This document shows, in pieces, positions 17,393-27,161 of a DNA stretch of 64,000 nt. Within the stretch, counting starts at the first letter, position 1; every line of letters begins with the position of its first letter. The notes beneath the pieces were generated by a model, which searched no databases, was not told the origin of the DNA, and saw only the letters and a program-made list of their open reading frames with translations. A program made the translations under genes and the position numbers. The stretch spans positions 5,328 through 69,327 of the forward strand of contig CAKZQG010000028.1 in the NCBI GenBank assembly GCA_937139605.1. Direction: 5' to 3'. This DNA is from an uncultured bacterium. GTDB taxonomy: Bacteria > DRYD01.

Positions 17393-19228
17393 TTAGAGTT
17401 CAGGGTACATATTAAAAGCTTTAAACCAAGTGATTAATTTTTCTTTTCTTTTATCATTATCAGTAGGTAGATAAATAGGTCTTCCTCTACCGTCAAAAAT
17501 TATTCCCACTACCCCACCCCTAACTTTTTTACTAAAAGGTACTTTTTCATTATATAGTTTAAATTTTTTATTTAGAAAGGTAATATTAACAGTAGCTTCT
17601 CCATTGATTGGAATAACAATAATATCTCCAAAATTGAGGGTTATTTGATACTCTTTATTTTGAGAGTCAATAATATTAGCTTCTAAGATTTTAATGCCTT
17701 CTTTTTCTAAACCTACAGGAGCAATACAAGTACCTAAATAAACTAAGCAATCCTTTTCAAAAACCTGGGTAGCTGCTTCTTCATGAACTACTGATAAAAC
17801 CCCTAAATGAGGCATCATAAATATACTATCTACTGTTAATAAAGTGAAACCTTCTGGTTGGAATGCATCTATCATCATTAATGCTGATTGATTTCTTCTT
17901 GGAGCATGAGATAATACTCCCCCACTACCCACTATCATATCTAATTCCATCATATCTATTATTGTTTCTTTTTTAGCTTGATTAAATACATCAGATATAG
18001 TTCTTTCTTTTTGTACTCCTTTTAATCCTACGGCTAATTGTAGATGTTGTTCAAAGGATAATCTTAAGGCTTCTCTACAAATAGCTTGTTCTATTATTAA
18101 GTCTTGTAATAAGAATGGGATAGTAGTAGGTCTTATCATTTTATTTTTGATAGCGTTCCTTAATTTTACGATATCTATTTCAAATGGGATCCATTTTAAA
18201 ACATTATTAATGCCTGCATCTTTTAAAACTTGAGCTATGGAATAACTCATTCCGTAATTAGCACTAACGCTCCTATTAAATACCCATTGAATATTTTGGA
18301 GTTCATCATACTGTTTAATAACAGAGAATACGTCGGTAGTAGCTCCACCTATATCTACTCCAATTACATTTATATCATTTTTTTTAGCTATTTTTTGCAT
18401 AATAAGTCCTACAGCAGCTGGGGTTGGCATTATCTCTACATCTGTCATTTCCATTAGTTTTTTATATCCAGGAGCTTGTGCCATAACATGCTCTAAAAAT
18501 AAATCCTGGATTATTAACCGCGTTGGTTGTAAATTCTCTTCTTCTAAAGTTGGTCTTAAATTCTCAGTTATTTTTAATTCTACTACATTAGAGAGTATTC
18601 TATTTATTTCATCTCTTGCTAATTTATTACCTGCGTATATTACAGGAAGGTTATAAGTTATACCTAAGCGGGGTTTAGGTTTAGCTGCGGCTATTATTTG
18701 TGCCATTTCTACAACATGTTTGACAGTTCCACCGTCAGTTCCACCGGCTAATAAGATTATATCCGGTCTTAGTTCTCTTATTTTTTCAATTCTTTCGAAT
18801 GGTTTTCTGCCGTCATTAACTGCAAATGAATCTAGGACTATAGCGCCGCCTCCTAAAGCCGCTCGCTCTGCACTCTCTGTTGTCATTTCTCTTACTACTC
18901 CAGCTACTACCATTTGTAATCCTCCACCTGCTGATGACGTAGAAACATATAAATCTACTCCTTCTTCTCCTTTATGGGGTTTTATTAAATCTGTTTTGGA
19001 GTCGTTTAATATTTTTCTTTTTCTTAATTCTTCTACTTCTTTAAAAGCGTTAAGGACACCAATGGTAACGTCTTCTATAGGGGCTTCTACAGTTGTTGGA
19101 GCTTCTCCACGAGTTACTAATCTATATTCTCCGTTAGGTTGTTTTTCTATTAGAATAGCTTTTGTTGTAGTAGATCCACAGTCAGTTGCTATTATACTTT
19201 TTATTTCGTCTTTATTTATATTTTTCAT
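17393..19228 (-). CDS. glmL: MutL/GlmL family protein (glutamate mutase-associated, actin-like ATPase fold)
   Basis: 611 residues. The ASKHA phosphate loops are visible: IIATDCGSTTTKAILIEK at residues about 12-29 and VIGVDIGGATTDVFSVI near 290. The rest matches the MutL family found beside the coenzyme-B12-dependent glutamate mutase subunits GlmE/GlmS and related aminomutases, where it probably acts as a reactivating chaperone (EMTTESAERAALGGGAIVLD; GSGGVLSHAPRRNQSALMMI). No mutase subunit is in the window. hutI lies upstream on the same strand, hinting at glutamate catabolism. The ATG follows GGGGGAG. Confidence 0.88.
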   Translation of the reverse strand: MKNINKDEIKSIIATDCGSTTTKAILIEKQPNGEYRLVTRGEAPTTVEAPIEDVTIGVLNAFKEVEELRKRKILNDSKTDLIKPHKGEEGVDLYVSTSSAGGGLQMVVAGVVREMTTESAERAALGGGAIVLDSFAVNDGRKPFERIEKIRELRPDIILLAGGTDGGTVKHVVEMAQIIAAAKPKPRLGITYNLPVIYAGNKLARDEINRILSNVVELKITENLRPTLEEENLQPTRLIIQDLFLEHVMAQAPGYKKLMEMTDVEIMPTPAAVGLIMQKIAKKNDINVIGVDIGGATTDVFSVIKQYDELQNIQWVFNRSVSANYGMSYSIAQVLKDAGINNVLKWIPFEIDIVKLRNAIKNKMIRPTTIPFLLQDLIIEQAICREALRLSFEQHLQLAVGLKGVQKERTISDVFNQAKKETIIDMMELDMIVGSGGVLSHAPRRNQSALMMIDAFQPEGFTLLTVDSIFMMPHLGVLSVVHEEAATQVFEKDCLVYLGTCIAPVGLEKEGIKILEANIIDSQNKEYQITLNFGDIIVIPINGEATVNITFLNKKFKLYNEKVPFSKKVRGGVVGIIFDGRGRPIYLPTDNDKRKEKLITWFKAFNMYPEL

Positions 19229-19323
19229 TAATTTACTCCCCCTTTTTGATTTATTTTATATTCTTTTATTATATTTTTTCCTAAAACTATATGTTTTCCT
19301 TTTTAGTTTTAAAAAAGAATAAT

Positions 19324-21092
19324 TTATTTAAAAAAGTTATCTTTTAAAAAAGATTGTAGTTTTATTAATAATCTTGTGAATATTTTTTGTTTTGCTGTTT
19401 TTAGATCTATTCCTTTATTTTTAAAAAATTTAGCTTCATTAAGTTTAAATCCATTTTTTTTCCATTCTATTGCTTGGTTAGAATTAAACACAATTATTTT
19501 CCAATCTTTTGCTTCTGTTGGATTAAATCCGTTTTCCCTCCATTCCTTTGCCTCTGTTGAATTAAATTTATTTATTTTCCATTCTACTGCTTCTTCCAAA
19601 TTAAAACCATTCTCTTTCCAAGCCTCTGCTTCTTCTATATTAAATCCTTCTTTTATAAACTCTTTCAATTCTATTATTTCATCCAATTCTTTTACACCAA
19701 CATCATAAAACACTACATACTCTTTTAATGATATTTTCTTATTAATTATTTCCTCTATTTTATTTACATCTAATTTCATTTCTAAATAAGTTTTTAGATC
19801 TTCTAATTGTATTTTCAAATCATTGGTAAAATAAAGCACTTTTTTTAAAACTAAACCATTATCTTCAAAAAATACAGCATCTTTAAGATTAAATCCTGCA
19901 TTTTTCCAATTAGACGCCAATTCCCCTGATTTCATCCCTGCTTCTATCCACTCTTTTGCTTCACTTACACTAAATCCTTCTTCTTTAAATATAATTGCTA
20001 TCTTGGGATCATCTATAACTTTCATCCATTCCCTTGCTGACTTTTCTGTAAATCCTTCCCTTAACCAATCCTCTATTTTTACCTTCTTATATTGCTCTAT
20101 ATCTTCTTCTACATAATCTATTACTTCCTCATCATTTATCCATTTATTTACTTCCTCATAACCCCACCTTCTACTATAATCCCTATTTAATAAATTCCTT
20201 AACAATTTTCTTATCTTTTCATCTATGTTATCACTTATTAAAACTCCCTTTGTAAATATTTGATTCATTATTACTTGTTGAGATAAATTTTCAAAAGGAT
20301 GTCTCTTTTGTATAATTTCTAATAACACCATCCCTAATGCCCAATAATCTATTTCTTTTCCAAAATAGTTTGAAAATGTTTCCGGTGCTTATCTATAGTT
20401 CCCTTAAAATGAGTCGTTATTATCTTTGATACATCTTCTTCATTTAAACTTGATATCCCAAAATCCGTTAATAATAATTCTATTGGATTATCCTTCCTTA
20501 CTAAAATATTCTGCGGCTTTATATCCCTATGTATTATGTTCTTTTTATGTAATACATTTAAAGCTTCGTTTATATGTTTTAATATTAGTTTTAAGTCATC
20601 TATTGTTATATCTTTATTTTTATAAAATTCTAACAAATTGCCATGTTTTATATATTCTTGAATTTCATAGTATCTTTGAGTATTTTTATCATAGCCATAA
20701 GATATAATGTTTATAAAGTATTGTGGGAATTCTTGATAAAGTTCTTGTACTCTTTTAAGAATTTCTAATTTAGGTTTAAATCCTTTTCTATATAGCTTTA
20801 AAAAATATTGATTATTATTTTTATCTGAAATTAAATAATAATCAGCTTCTGCTCCTTTAAATTCTAACTCTTTTTCTATTTTATATGAATCTAAAAAATA
20901 ATCCAGTTTTAATGGATTTAAATTAATTAAATTAGTAGTATCCTTTAAATCAGAATATTTTTGAGCTTTATCTATTGTTTTATCTATTTGGGTTTTATCT
21001 ATTTCTGTTTTATCTAATTTTGTAGTATCGTTAATAAAATCAAAATTATAATTAGAGTTGTAATTAGAATTATAATTTTTATTATTATCCAT
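19324..21092 (-). pseudogene. Ser/Thr protein kinase with C-terminal W/GF repeats, split by a frameshift
   Basis: The N-terminal frame has a Lys/Asp/Thr-rich leader, the ATP lysine (FLKLYRKGF), HRDIKPQNILV and TDFGISS, then runs out of frame after FKGTIDK. The activation segment continues in another frame as APETFSNYFGKEIDYWALGM, ending at 19324. Adding one base at the AA of the TAAGCACC sequence (+ strand 20388-20393) rejoins them as a kinase of nearly 590 residues. The C-terminal half carries helical repeats of the form EAxxWxxxGFN. The start is ATG 21092, 9 bp inside an in-frame TTG. Possible outcomes are decay, error or a contingency switch. Confidence 0.82.
19395..19640 (-). repeat. 39-bp tandem repeats coding 13-residue EAxxWxxxGF units
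   Basis: Five to six consecutive 13-residue units (EAEAWKENGFNLE, EAVEWKINKFNST, EAKEWRENGFNPT, EAKDWKIIVFNSN, QAIEWKKNGFKLN) follow each other exactly. Looser copies occur earlier in the same protein (WLREGFTEKSA, WIEAGMKSGEL, WKNAGFNLKDA). They probably build a helical solenoid. Confidence 0.85.
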
Positions 21093-21144
21093 ATATCCCA
21101 ATTTTTATTTGTTAAAATTTTTTATTTATTAAGAAAGTATTTTT

Positions 21145-22401
21145 TTACAGTGTTGTTAAGCTAAAGAAAAATTCTCGATAGTCTTTAAAATTAATGAAAG
21201 AAAAAATAGGTAAAAAACCTTTTCTAATTTGTCCTGCTTTTAAATTCAAAAGGAAAGCTGGATTAATAGTTAAATAAGCAAAAATATCATCAATATCTAA
21301 TTTAAGGTAAATAGCTGCTAAATTAGATACAAACTGTAAAGATAAAGCATTACTGCTACCTGCATTATAATCAGTAGCTAAACAAATAGGGATTCCATTT
21401 TCCTGAAGTAATTTAGCATTAGCATAATTTTTAGCTAAAAACCAAGAAGTAGAAGGCATAATAACCCCAAAAACACTTCTCCTTTCATTCATTCTCCTTA
21501 AATTCTCTATATTCCTATCAGTTAATACCAAAAGATGATCAAAACTAACAATATTATAATCATTAAATAACTCAACAGCTTTATCAATAAATCCATCATC
21601 CTGAAACTCATTAACATGAAACCTAAATCTAAAATTGTAATCTTTAAGGATTTCTAAAATTTTTAAGGTTTGATTTAAATTAAAAGCAGTTTTATCCACA
21701 AAAATATCAAAATAATCAGTTAATTCCCTAATTTTTGAAGCATTATCAGATAATTTTTTTAAGTAATATTCAAAGTTATCATCAGGGATATGAGCTAAAA
21801 AAGTAGGAATAATAATAATATTTAATTGCTTTGAAACCTCTTTGATTAATTTTAAATGCTCTAATTCTTTATCTAAATCTATAGCATACCCATTCTTTAT
21901 CTCTACTATTTTAGTTTGATAATTTTTTAGCAATTGTAGTCTATGAATTAAAAGTTTTTTAAGGTTTTGAAGAGATTCATTAGTAGTTTGATTAACAGTA
22001 TATTTAATTCCCCCACCAGATTTAGCGATATCTTGATAAGAATAACCTTTTTGTCTTAAAATAAACTCATCTATCCTACTGCCAGCAAATAATAAATGCG
22101 TATGACAATCAATTAACCCCGGAAATACCCAATAATTATTTACATCAATAATATTATCAATATCTACAAGTCTTAAATTATATTTTTCCTTTAATTCCTT
22201 ATAAGTGCCAATATCTATAATTTCATTGTCGTTAAATAAAATAGAGTAATTTCTTAATTTTATTAAGTTAGAATTATTTTCTAAATTTTTAATAATTGGT
22301 TTATCACTAACATAAGTTAAAATATTAGCATTCACAATTAAGTTATATCTATTATTTTTATTATTTTTATTATCTTTATTATCTTTATTATGTTTATTCA
22401 T
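21145..22401 (-). CDS. hutI: Imidazolonepropionase HutI, probable C-terminal frameshift
   Basis: 418 residues as read. Hydrolyses 4-imidazolone-5-propionate to N-formimino-glutamate in histidine catabolism. Amidohydrolase motifs: VFPGLIDCHTHLLFAGSR with the metal-binding HxH, the SGGGIKYTV segment, IVEIKNGYAIDLDKELEHLK and ATDYNAGSSNALS with the late Asp. The last residues REFFFSLTTL break off early. One extra base near 21158-21165 would continue it as NNTVKKYFLNK to a stop at 21122, the usual YxxGxNxVxxVxxxGK ending. hutH and hutU are not in the window. Confidence 0.9.
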   Translation of the reverse strand: MNKHNKDNKDNKNNKNNRYNLIVNANILTYVSDKPIIKNLENNSNLIKLRNYSILFNDNEIIDIGTYKELKEKYNLRLVDIDNIIDVNNYWVFPGLIDCHTHLLFAGSRIDEFILRQKGYSYQDIAKSGGGIKYTVNQTTNESLQNLKKLLIHRLQLLKNYQTKIVEIKNGYAIDLDKELEHLKLIKEVSKQLNIIIIPTFLAHIPDDNFEYYLKKLSDNASKIRELTDYFDIFVDKTAFNLNQTLKILEILKDYNFRFRFHVNEFQDDGFIDKAVELFNDYNIVSFDHLLVLTDRNIENLRRMNERRSVFGVIMPSTSWFLAKNYANAKLLQENGIPICLATDYNAGSSNALSLQFVSNLAAIYLKLDIDDIFAYLTINPAFLLNLKAGQIRKGFLPIFSFINFKDYREFFFSLTTL

Positions 22402-22642
22402 AACTTCCTCCTAAAATGATTAAATAATTAAATATCCCTAAAATAAATTAAATGCCTTATATTATTAATATTATTAATTACTTATTTTTTTTTACCTTTT
22501 GTTAAAATATAAATTATTAAAATTATAGATATAAAAAATATTAAGAACTGATTTTATAAAATAAGGGGAATTGAAAAAAATGTTGAATAAAATCTATAGG
22601 ATACTATATTTAAAAAATAATAAAATAGTTTAAAATAAAATA

Positions 22643-23464
22643 ATGAAAAAGTTAATATTTTTAAGTAGTTTATTTTTATATATTTTATTAGGTTTAGGAT
22701 TAATAAAAATATTTTCAAGTAATTTAGAAAAGGTTTTAATAATAAAAGGGAAAGATATAGAGCCAGTAAATTTAACAGTTCAAGGTTTTTTATCTCAATA
22801 TCCTTCAGATTTATGTGATATATATAATTTAAAAGATATAAAAAAAATTGATATAAACAGATATCAAGTGATAATAGCTTTGACAAGTGAAGCCGCTTAT
22901 CAATTAAAGAATTATAATTTGAAAAATAAATTAGTAATATACGGATTAGTATTATCACCTGAAAAGTTAGGAGTATTAGGAAAATTCATTGGGTTTTCTA
23001 TATATCCTCCATTTGAACAAGTTTTTAAAGATTTAAAACAAAGATATCCTAATATAAAATCAGTAGGATTAGTTTTTAATCAGAAAAATTACGCAGTAGA
23101 AGAAGCATATAAAGCTGCAAAAAATTTAAACCTTAACTGTATTTTAATTCCAATAGACAACTATAATTACAGGGATGCTCTAAAACAAATAGAAAAAGTG
23201 GATATAGTATATTTATTTTCAGATTCAATAGTATTAGAAGAAAATAATCTTTTATTTTTAATTAACTCTATTAAATCATTAAATAAGATAATAGTTTCAG
23301 CACATAAGGTGTTATTAAAATATGGAGCAGATGCCGCCTACTCTATAGATTATTTTCAATTAGGTACTAATATAGCTAATATAATCAAAAAAAATGATTC
23401 ATTAGTATATGATAACACATATAAGGTATATTTCCCATATCCTTACGTTTATACAACCAAATAA
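22643..23464 (+). CDS. Exported ABC-type substrate-binding protein (PF04392-like)
   Basis: 273 residues. A signal or anchor segment (about 4-24) is followed by a two-lobed periplasmic-binding fold: VIIALTSEAAYQLKNYNLKN, FKDLKQRYPNIKSVGLVFNQ, DIVYLFSDSIVLEENNLLFL and KYGADAAYSIDYFQLGTNIA. This pattern matches the PF04392/TrpX group of solute-binding proteins. No permease or ATPase is next to it; instead a TonB-dependent receptor gene follows directly, so the two may work on the same substrate. The ligand is not predictable from sequence. No Shine-Dalgarno sequence is seen. Confidence 0.7.
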   Translation: MKKLIFLSSLFLYILLGLGLIKIFSSNLEKVLIIKGKDIEPVNLTVQGFLSQYPSDLCDIYNLKDIKKIDINRYQVIIALTSEAAYQLKNYNLKNKLVIYGLVLSPEKLGVLGKFIGFSIYPPFEQVFKDLKQRYPNIKSVGLVFNQKNYAVEEAYKAAKNLNLNCILIPIDNYNYRDALKQIEKVDIVYLFSDSIVLEENNLLFLINSIKSLNKIIVSAHKVLLKYGADAAYSIDYFQLGTNIANIIKKNDSLVYDNTYKVYFPYPYVYTTK

Positions 23465-23471
23465 AAAAAAT

Positions 23472-25601
23472 ATGAAAAATAAAATAAAAAATATAATAAA
23501 AAAAATATTAACTATATTAATTATATTAACTAGTTTAATAATATCATTAAATCAAATAGCATTCGCAGAATTAACTTTATCCAAAGTAGAATTATCAGAA
23601 GATAATTCAGATAATATAAAAAATAATACAGAAACAAGAGAATTAATAGAAGAAGAAGTGTTTTTAAAATCGGAGTTAAATTTTATAGATGAAATAGAAT
23701 CGCTAAATAAGTATAGTCAAAGCGTATTAACGTCAGCAGGTAGTATAAGTATAATTCAACCCCAAGAATTGAAATATTTTTATTACCCCGATATAAAAAG
23801 ATTACTTAATTTTAGCCCTGGTTTATATATAGTAGAAGATGGAGCATATTGGTACTTAGGAAGCAAAGGGGTTCAAATCCCTGGAAGCTACAACTCAAGA
23901 GCACTATTTTTACTAAACGGATTACCATTAAATGAACCCATTTTAGGAAGCCCAATATCAATTCCTACGTACTTTATTAACAATATAGAAATAGTTTTTG
24001 GATTTTCTAATGTATATTTTGGAAGCAATTCCCTACTTGCAACAATAAATATAATCCCTAATTACAAAAACCTAAATAATAACTTCTATATAAACAATTC
24101 ATTTAATTTTTATGATAATAAAATAAACACATTAACTAATTTAATTTTTAATAAAACAATAAATAAAAATGAAAATAATTATTTAAAATTATCTTTTGGA
24201 GCAAGCTTACTAAATTATAAAGGTTCAAAAGTATTTTTTAAAGAAAGACAAGAATTATCATTAGCTCCAATTGCATACCATATAGATAAATACTATGATA
24301 ATTATTTTTACATTTCTTTATTTACAGATGATAGTGAATTATATTTTAGCTTATATGAAAATAAATATCATTTTCCAACGGCAGCTTATAATACAACATT
24401 TAATAATTTTGAAACTAATATACTAGATAATTACTATAACTTTTTGTATAGAAAAAAAATAAAAATAGATAACAATAAAATAATCAATATTAATTTTTAT
24501 AGCCAAAAGTATAAAGAATTTGGAAACTATTTTTATGATACTTATCTAAATATAGATAATTTAAAGTCTAATATATTTTCTCTTGATAGTAATATAAACA
24601 TATCTAAAGATAGGTATAATTTTTTAATAGGAGCTGAACTAAAAAATCTTTCCTTTAAATTAAATAATTTTGACGTAAATTACGATATAAATAAAAACAA
24701 TAGATACTTATTAAATGAATATCTCAATTTAGAAAGAAAATCTGTATTCTTATATTCAATATATACTAATTTTGATTACTATCTAAAAGACGATCTAATA
24801 ATAAGCAGTAGTTTAAGATATGATAATTATTCAAACTTATATAATAATTTCAAATCTATATTATTACCAAAAATAGGGATAGTAAAATTAATAGACAATA
24901 ATAGTTCACTAAAATTAATTTATTCAAGTAATTATAGAGCTCCAAGTATAAGTGAAACATACTATAATGATGGTGGAATATCTACTCTCAATAATTTAGA
25001 TTTACTTCCTGAAAAACATAACACCTTTGAATTAATATATTATAAAGAATTCAAAGAAATTAATCAAAAAGGATACTTTAATATCTCTTTATATAATATG
25101 AAAATTTCTAATCTAATAAACAACGTTATTGTTGATAATATAAATAATATCAGTCAGTTTCAAAATATAGGAAATGTATATTCTAATGGAATTTTATTAG
25201 ATTACTTTAAACAAAATAATAATAAGAATTTGATTAGATTTAGTATATCATATAGCAATGCTAGAATAAAATCAAGTTTATTTGAGTTTTTACCTAATTC
25301 CCCCAAACTACTAATTTTATTTAAATATGGTTTTAACTTAAATGACAATATATTAGTAGGTTTTGAAACTAAATATACATCCAGCGCATTAACTGAAAAT
25401 AATATCAAAATCAAAGATTATATTTTATCTAATTTAACTGTTTCATACTATTTGTCTAAAGATAATTACCTTATTCTCAATATTGAGAACCTATTTAATA
25501 CAAAATATTATAATATTATCAGTTATCCTAATAATTTCCCGATTTATTCTTATCCGTCTAAAAAAAGGAATATCTATTTAGGAATAAACTATTCATTTTA
25601 A
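23472..25601 (+). CDS. TonB-dependent outer-membrane receptor
   Basis: 709 residues from ATG 23472, just after the previous gene's stop. An upstream in-frame start at 23409 would lie inside that gene and spoil the signal peptide. A signal peptide (IIKKILTILIILTSLIISLN) is followed by a plug domain (residues about 60-180: YPDIKRLLNFSPGLYIVEDG, then RALFLLNGLPLNEP) and a 22-strand-type barrel rich in Asn, Tyr and Phe. The C-terminus NIYLGINYSF ends in Phe, as needed for BAM insertion. The substrate is unknown; no cobalamin riboswitch or Fur box is visible. Confidence 0.87.
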   Translation: MKNKIKNIIKKILTILIILTSLIISLNQIAFAELTLSKVELSEDNSDNIKNNTETRELIEEEVFLKSELNFIDEIESLNKYSQSVLTSAGSISIIQPQELKYFYYPDIKRLLNFSPGLYIVEDGAYWYLGSKGVQIPGSYNSRALFLLNGLPLNEPILGSPISIPTYFINNIEIVFGFSNVYFGSNSLLATINIIPNYKNLNNNFYINNSFNFYDNKINTLTNLIFNKTINKNENNYLKLSFGASLLNYKGSKVFFKERQELSLAPIAYHIDKYYDNYFYISLFTDDSELYFSLYENKYHFPTAAYNTTFNNFETNILDNYYNFLYRKKIKIDNNKIININFYSQKYKEFGNYFYDTYLNIDNLKSNIFSLDSNINISKDRYNFLIGAELKNLSFKLNNFDVNYDINKNNRYLLNEYLNLERKSVFLYSIYTNFDYYLKDDLIISSSLRYDNYSNLYNNFKSILLPKIGIVKLIDNNSSLKLIYSSNYRAPSISETYYNDGGISTLNNLDLLPEKHNTFELIYYKEFKEINQKGYFNISLYNMKISNLINNVIVDNINNISQFQNIGNVYSNGILLDYFKQNNNKNLIRFSISYSNARIKSSLFEFLPNSPKLLILFKYGFNLNDNILVGFETKYTSSALTENNIKIKDYILSNLTVSYYLSKDNYLILNIENLFNTKYYNIISYPNNFPIYSYPSKKRNIYLGINYSF

Positions 25602-25620
25602 AAATAAATAAGAATAATTT

Positions 25621-26475
25621 ATGTTAATAAAAAGTGAAAAGGATATTGAAAAAATAAGAATAGCTTCGTATATAAATGATTTTACTTTAAAAATATTAAA
25701 AGATTTTATAGAAAATAATTATGAAAAGATAAATGCTAAAGTGGTAGATGATTTAGCTTTTGAAATAATAACGACTTTAGGGGGATATCCTGCGTTTAAA
25801 AATTATAAACCCCCTTTTACTGATGAAACATATATTTATAGCATAACGTTATCTTTAAATGAAGAAATAGTACATGGGTTACCAGTAGCTTCTAAAGTTT
25901 TTAAAAAAGGTGATATAGTAAGTATAGATTGCGGGACAATTTATAAAGGCTTTTATTCAGACAGTGCTATTAGCTTTTTATTAGATAGTAATAACAATAA
26001 TGATTTAAAATCAAGATTGATAAGGGTTTGTAAAGAAGCTTTAGATAATTGTTTAGATTTTGTTTATCATAATTCCTTTGTTAATTTAGTTTCAAAAGCT
26101 ATAGAAGATTACGTTTTAGATAATGGTTTTAGAGTTATAAAGGAGTTATCAGGACATGGTGTAGGCAAAAAATTACACGAAGAACCAGAAATCCCTAACT
26201 TTTATACCCCCAATTATAAACAAAAATTATATAATAAAATGACGATAGCAATAGAACCAATGATAACCTCAGGAAATGGTAAAATAAAGCTATTAAAAGA
26301 TAATTGGACAATAATAACAGAAGATCACTCCCCTGCTGCTCATTTTGAATATACTGTCTTAGTAACAAAATCCAAACCAGAAATCCTAACAAATATACCC
26401 ACTAACCTATTTAACGAATTCTATAAAAAAGTAAAAGATATCATATTAAAATATTTAAAAGTAAAATCAATATAG
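25621..26475 (+). CDS. map: Methionine aminopeptidase type I
   Basis: 284 residues. Removes the N-terminal Met from nascent proteins. The metal ligands are all visible: VSIDCGTIYKGFYSDSAIS (two Asp), ELSGHGVGKKLHEEPEIPN (His), MTIAIEPMITSG (Glu) and HFEYTVLVT (Glu), plus EEIVHGLP with the substrate-binding His. It is slightly longer than E. coli Map because of a C-terminal extension. Start ATG lies 19 bp after the TonB receptor gene, with no obvious ribosome-binding site. Confidence 0.92.
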   Translation: MLIKSEKDIEKIRIASYINDFTLKILKDFIENNYEKINAKVVDDLAFEIITTLGGYPAFKNYKPPFTDETYIYSITLSLNEEIVHGLPVASKVFKKGDIVSIDCGTIYKGFYSDSAISFLLDSNNNNDLKSRLIRVCKEALDNCLDFVYHNSFVNLVSKAIEDYVLDNGFRVIKELSGHGVGKKLHEEPEIPNFYTPNYKQKLYNKMTIAIEPMITSGNGKIKLLKDNWTIITEDHSPAAHFEYTVLVTKSKPEILTNIPTNLFNEFYKKVKDIILKYLKVKSI

Positions 26476-26489
26476 AACTAATTTCACTT

Positions 26490-27110
26490 TTATTCTCCTT
26501 TAATGATATCTTCTAAATTTTTGGAATATTCTTCAGGGATTATTTTATATATTTGAACAAAAAAGAAAGAACTAACTAATATGTTATCTAATATATTTTC
26601 TAGAATAGAATAATCTTGTTTAAGAATAAATTCTTTTATTTTTTCTAAAGCGTTATAATAATTTCTAAAAGCTTCTCCAAAAATAACATCTAAAAAATTT
26701 TTAAAAAACTCATCATCCTCTAAGGTAATAATATTAACAACTATTTCAGCATTCATAAATAGCTTTGACATTTCTGTTTCATAAAACTCTTTTAATTCTT
26801 CATTAGTTATTTTTTTAGATTTAATATTTTTAAGTAATTCTTCCCAAAAAAGATAAAGTGGATTATTTTTGGCTTCATTTATTAGTATCTTTAACTCCAA
26901 TGACTTTAATTTTAATAAATATTTATATATATTAGTATTATCTTGATTTTCAACAGCATCAATAAGATTAGAAAACAGATTTTCCATCTCTTCCATTGTA
27001 TTTCTTATTTCAAAATTCTCCGAATTCTTTAAACCTTCTTTTATATTGCTAATAAACGTATTAATATCTTTTAAAATATAATATAAAGTCTCAGAAGTTA
27101 AATTATCCAT
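26490..27110 (-). CDS. Acidic, mostly helical protein of unknown function next to a radical SAM enzyme
   Basis: 206 residues, rich in Glu, Asn and Leu, predicted to be nearly all alpha-helical (NTMEEMENLFSNLIDAVENQ; LKKITNEELKEFYETEM-like segments). No signal peptide, membrane segment or known motif. It lies 51 bp downstream of the radical SAM/SPASM gene on the same strand, so they are likely co-transcribed and may act together as enzyme and partner or substrate carrier. That is inference from position only. Confidence 0.5.
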   Translation of the reverse strand: MDNLTSETLYYILKDINTFISNIKEGLKNSENFEIRNTMEEMENLFSNLIDAVENQDNTNIYKYLLKLKSLELKILINEAKNNPLYLFWEELLKNIKSKKITNEELKEFYETEMSKLFMNAEIVVNIITLEDDEFFKNFLDVIFGEAFRNYYNALEKIKEFILKQDYSILENILDNILVSSFFFVQIYKIIPEEYSKNLEDIIKGE

Positions 27111-27161
27111 ATATTTTTTTTAAAATTATTTAATTTTCAAATTTTAAAAATTTAAGATGAT

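Noticed and set aside
18720-19322. + strand frame opposite mutL
   Set aside because: Shadow of the MutL-like gene; the antisense frame is only open because of the host codon bias.
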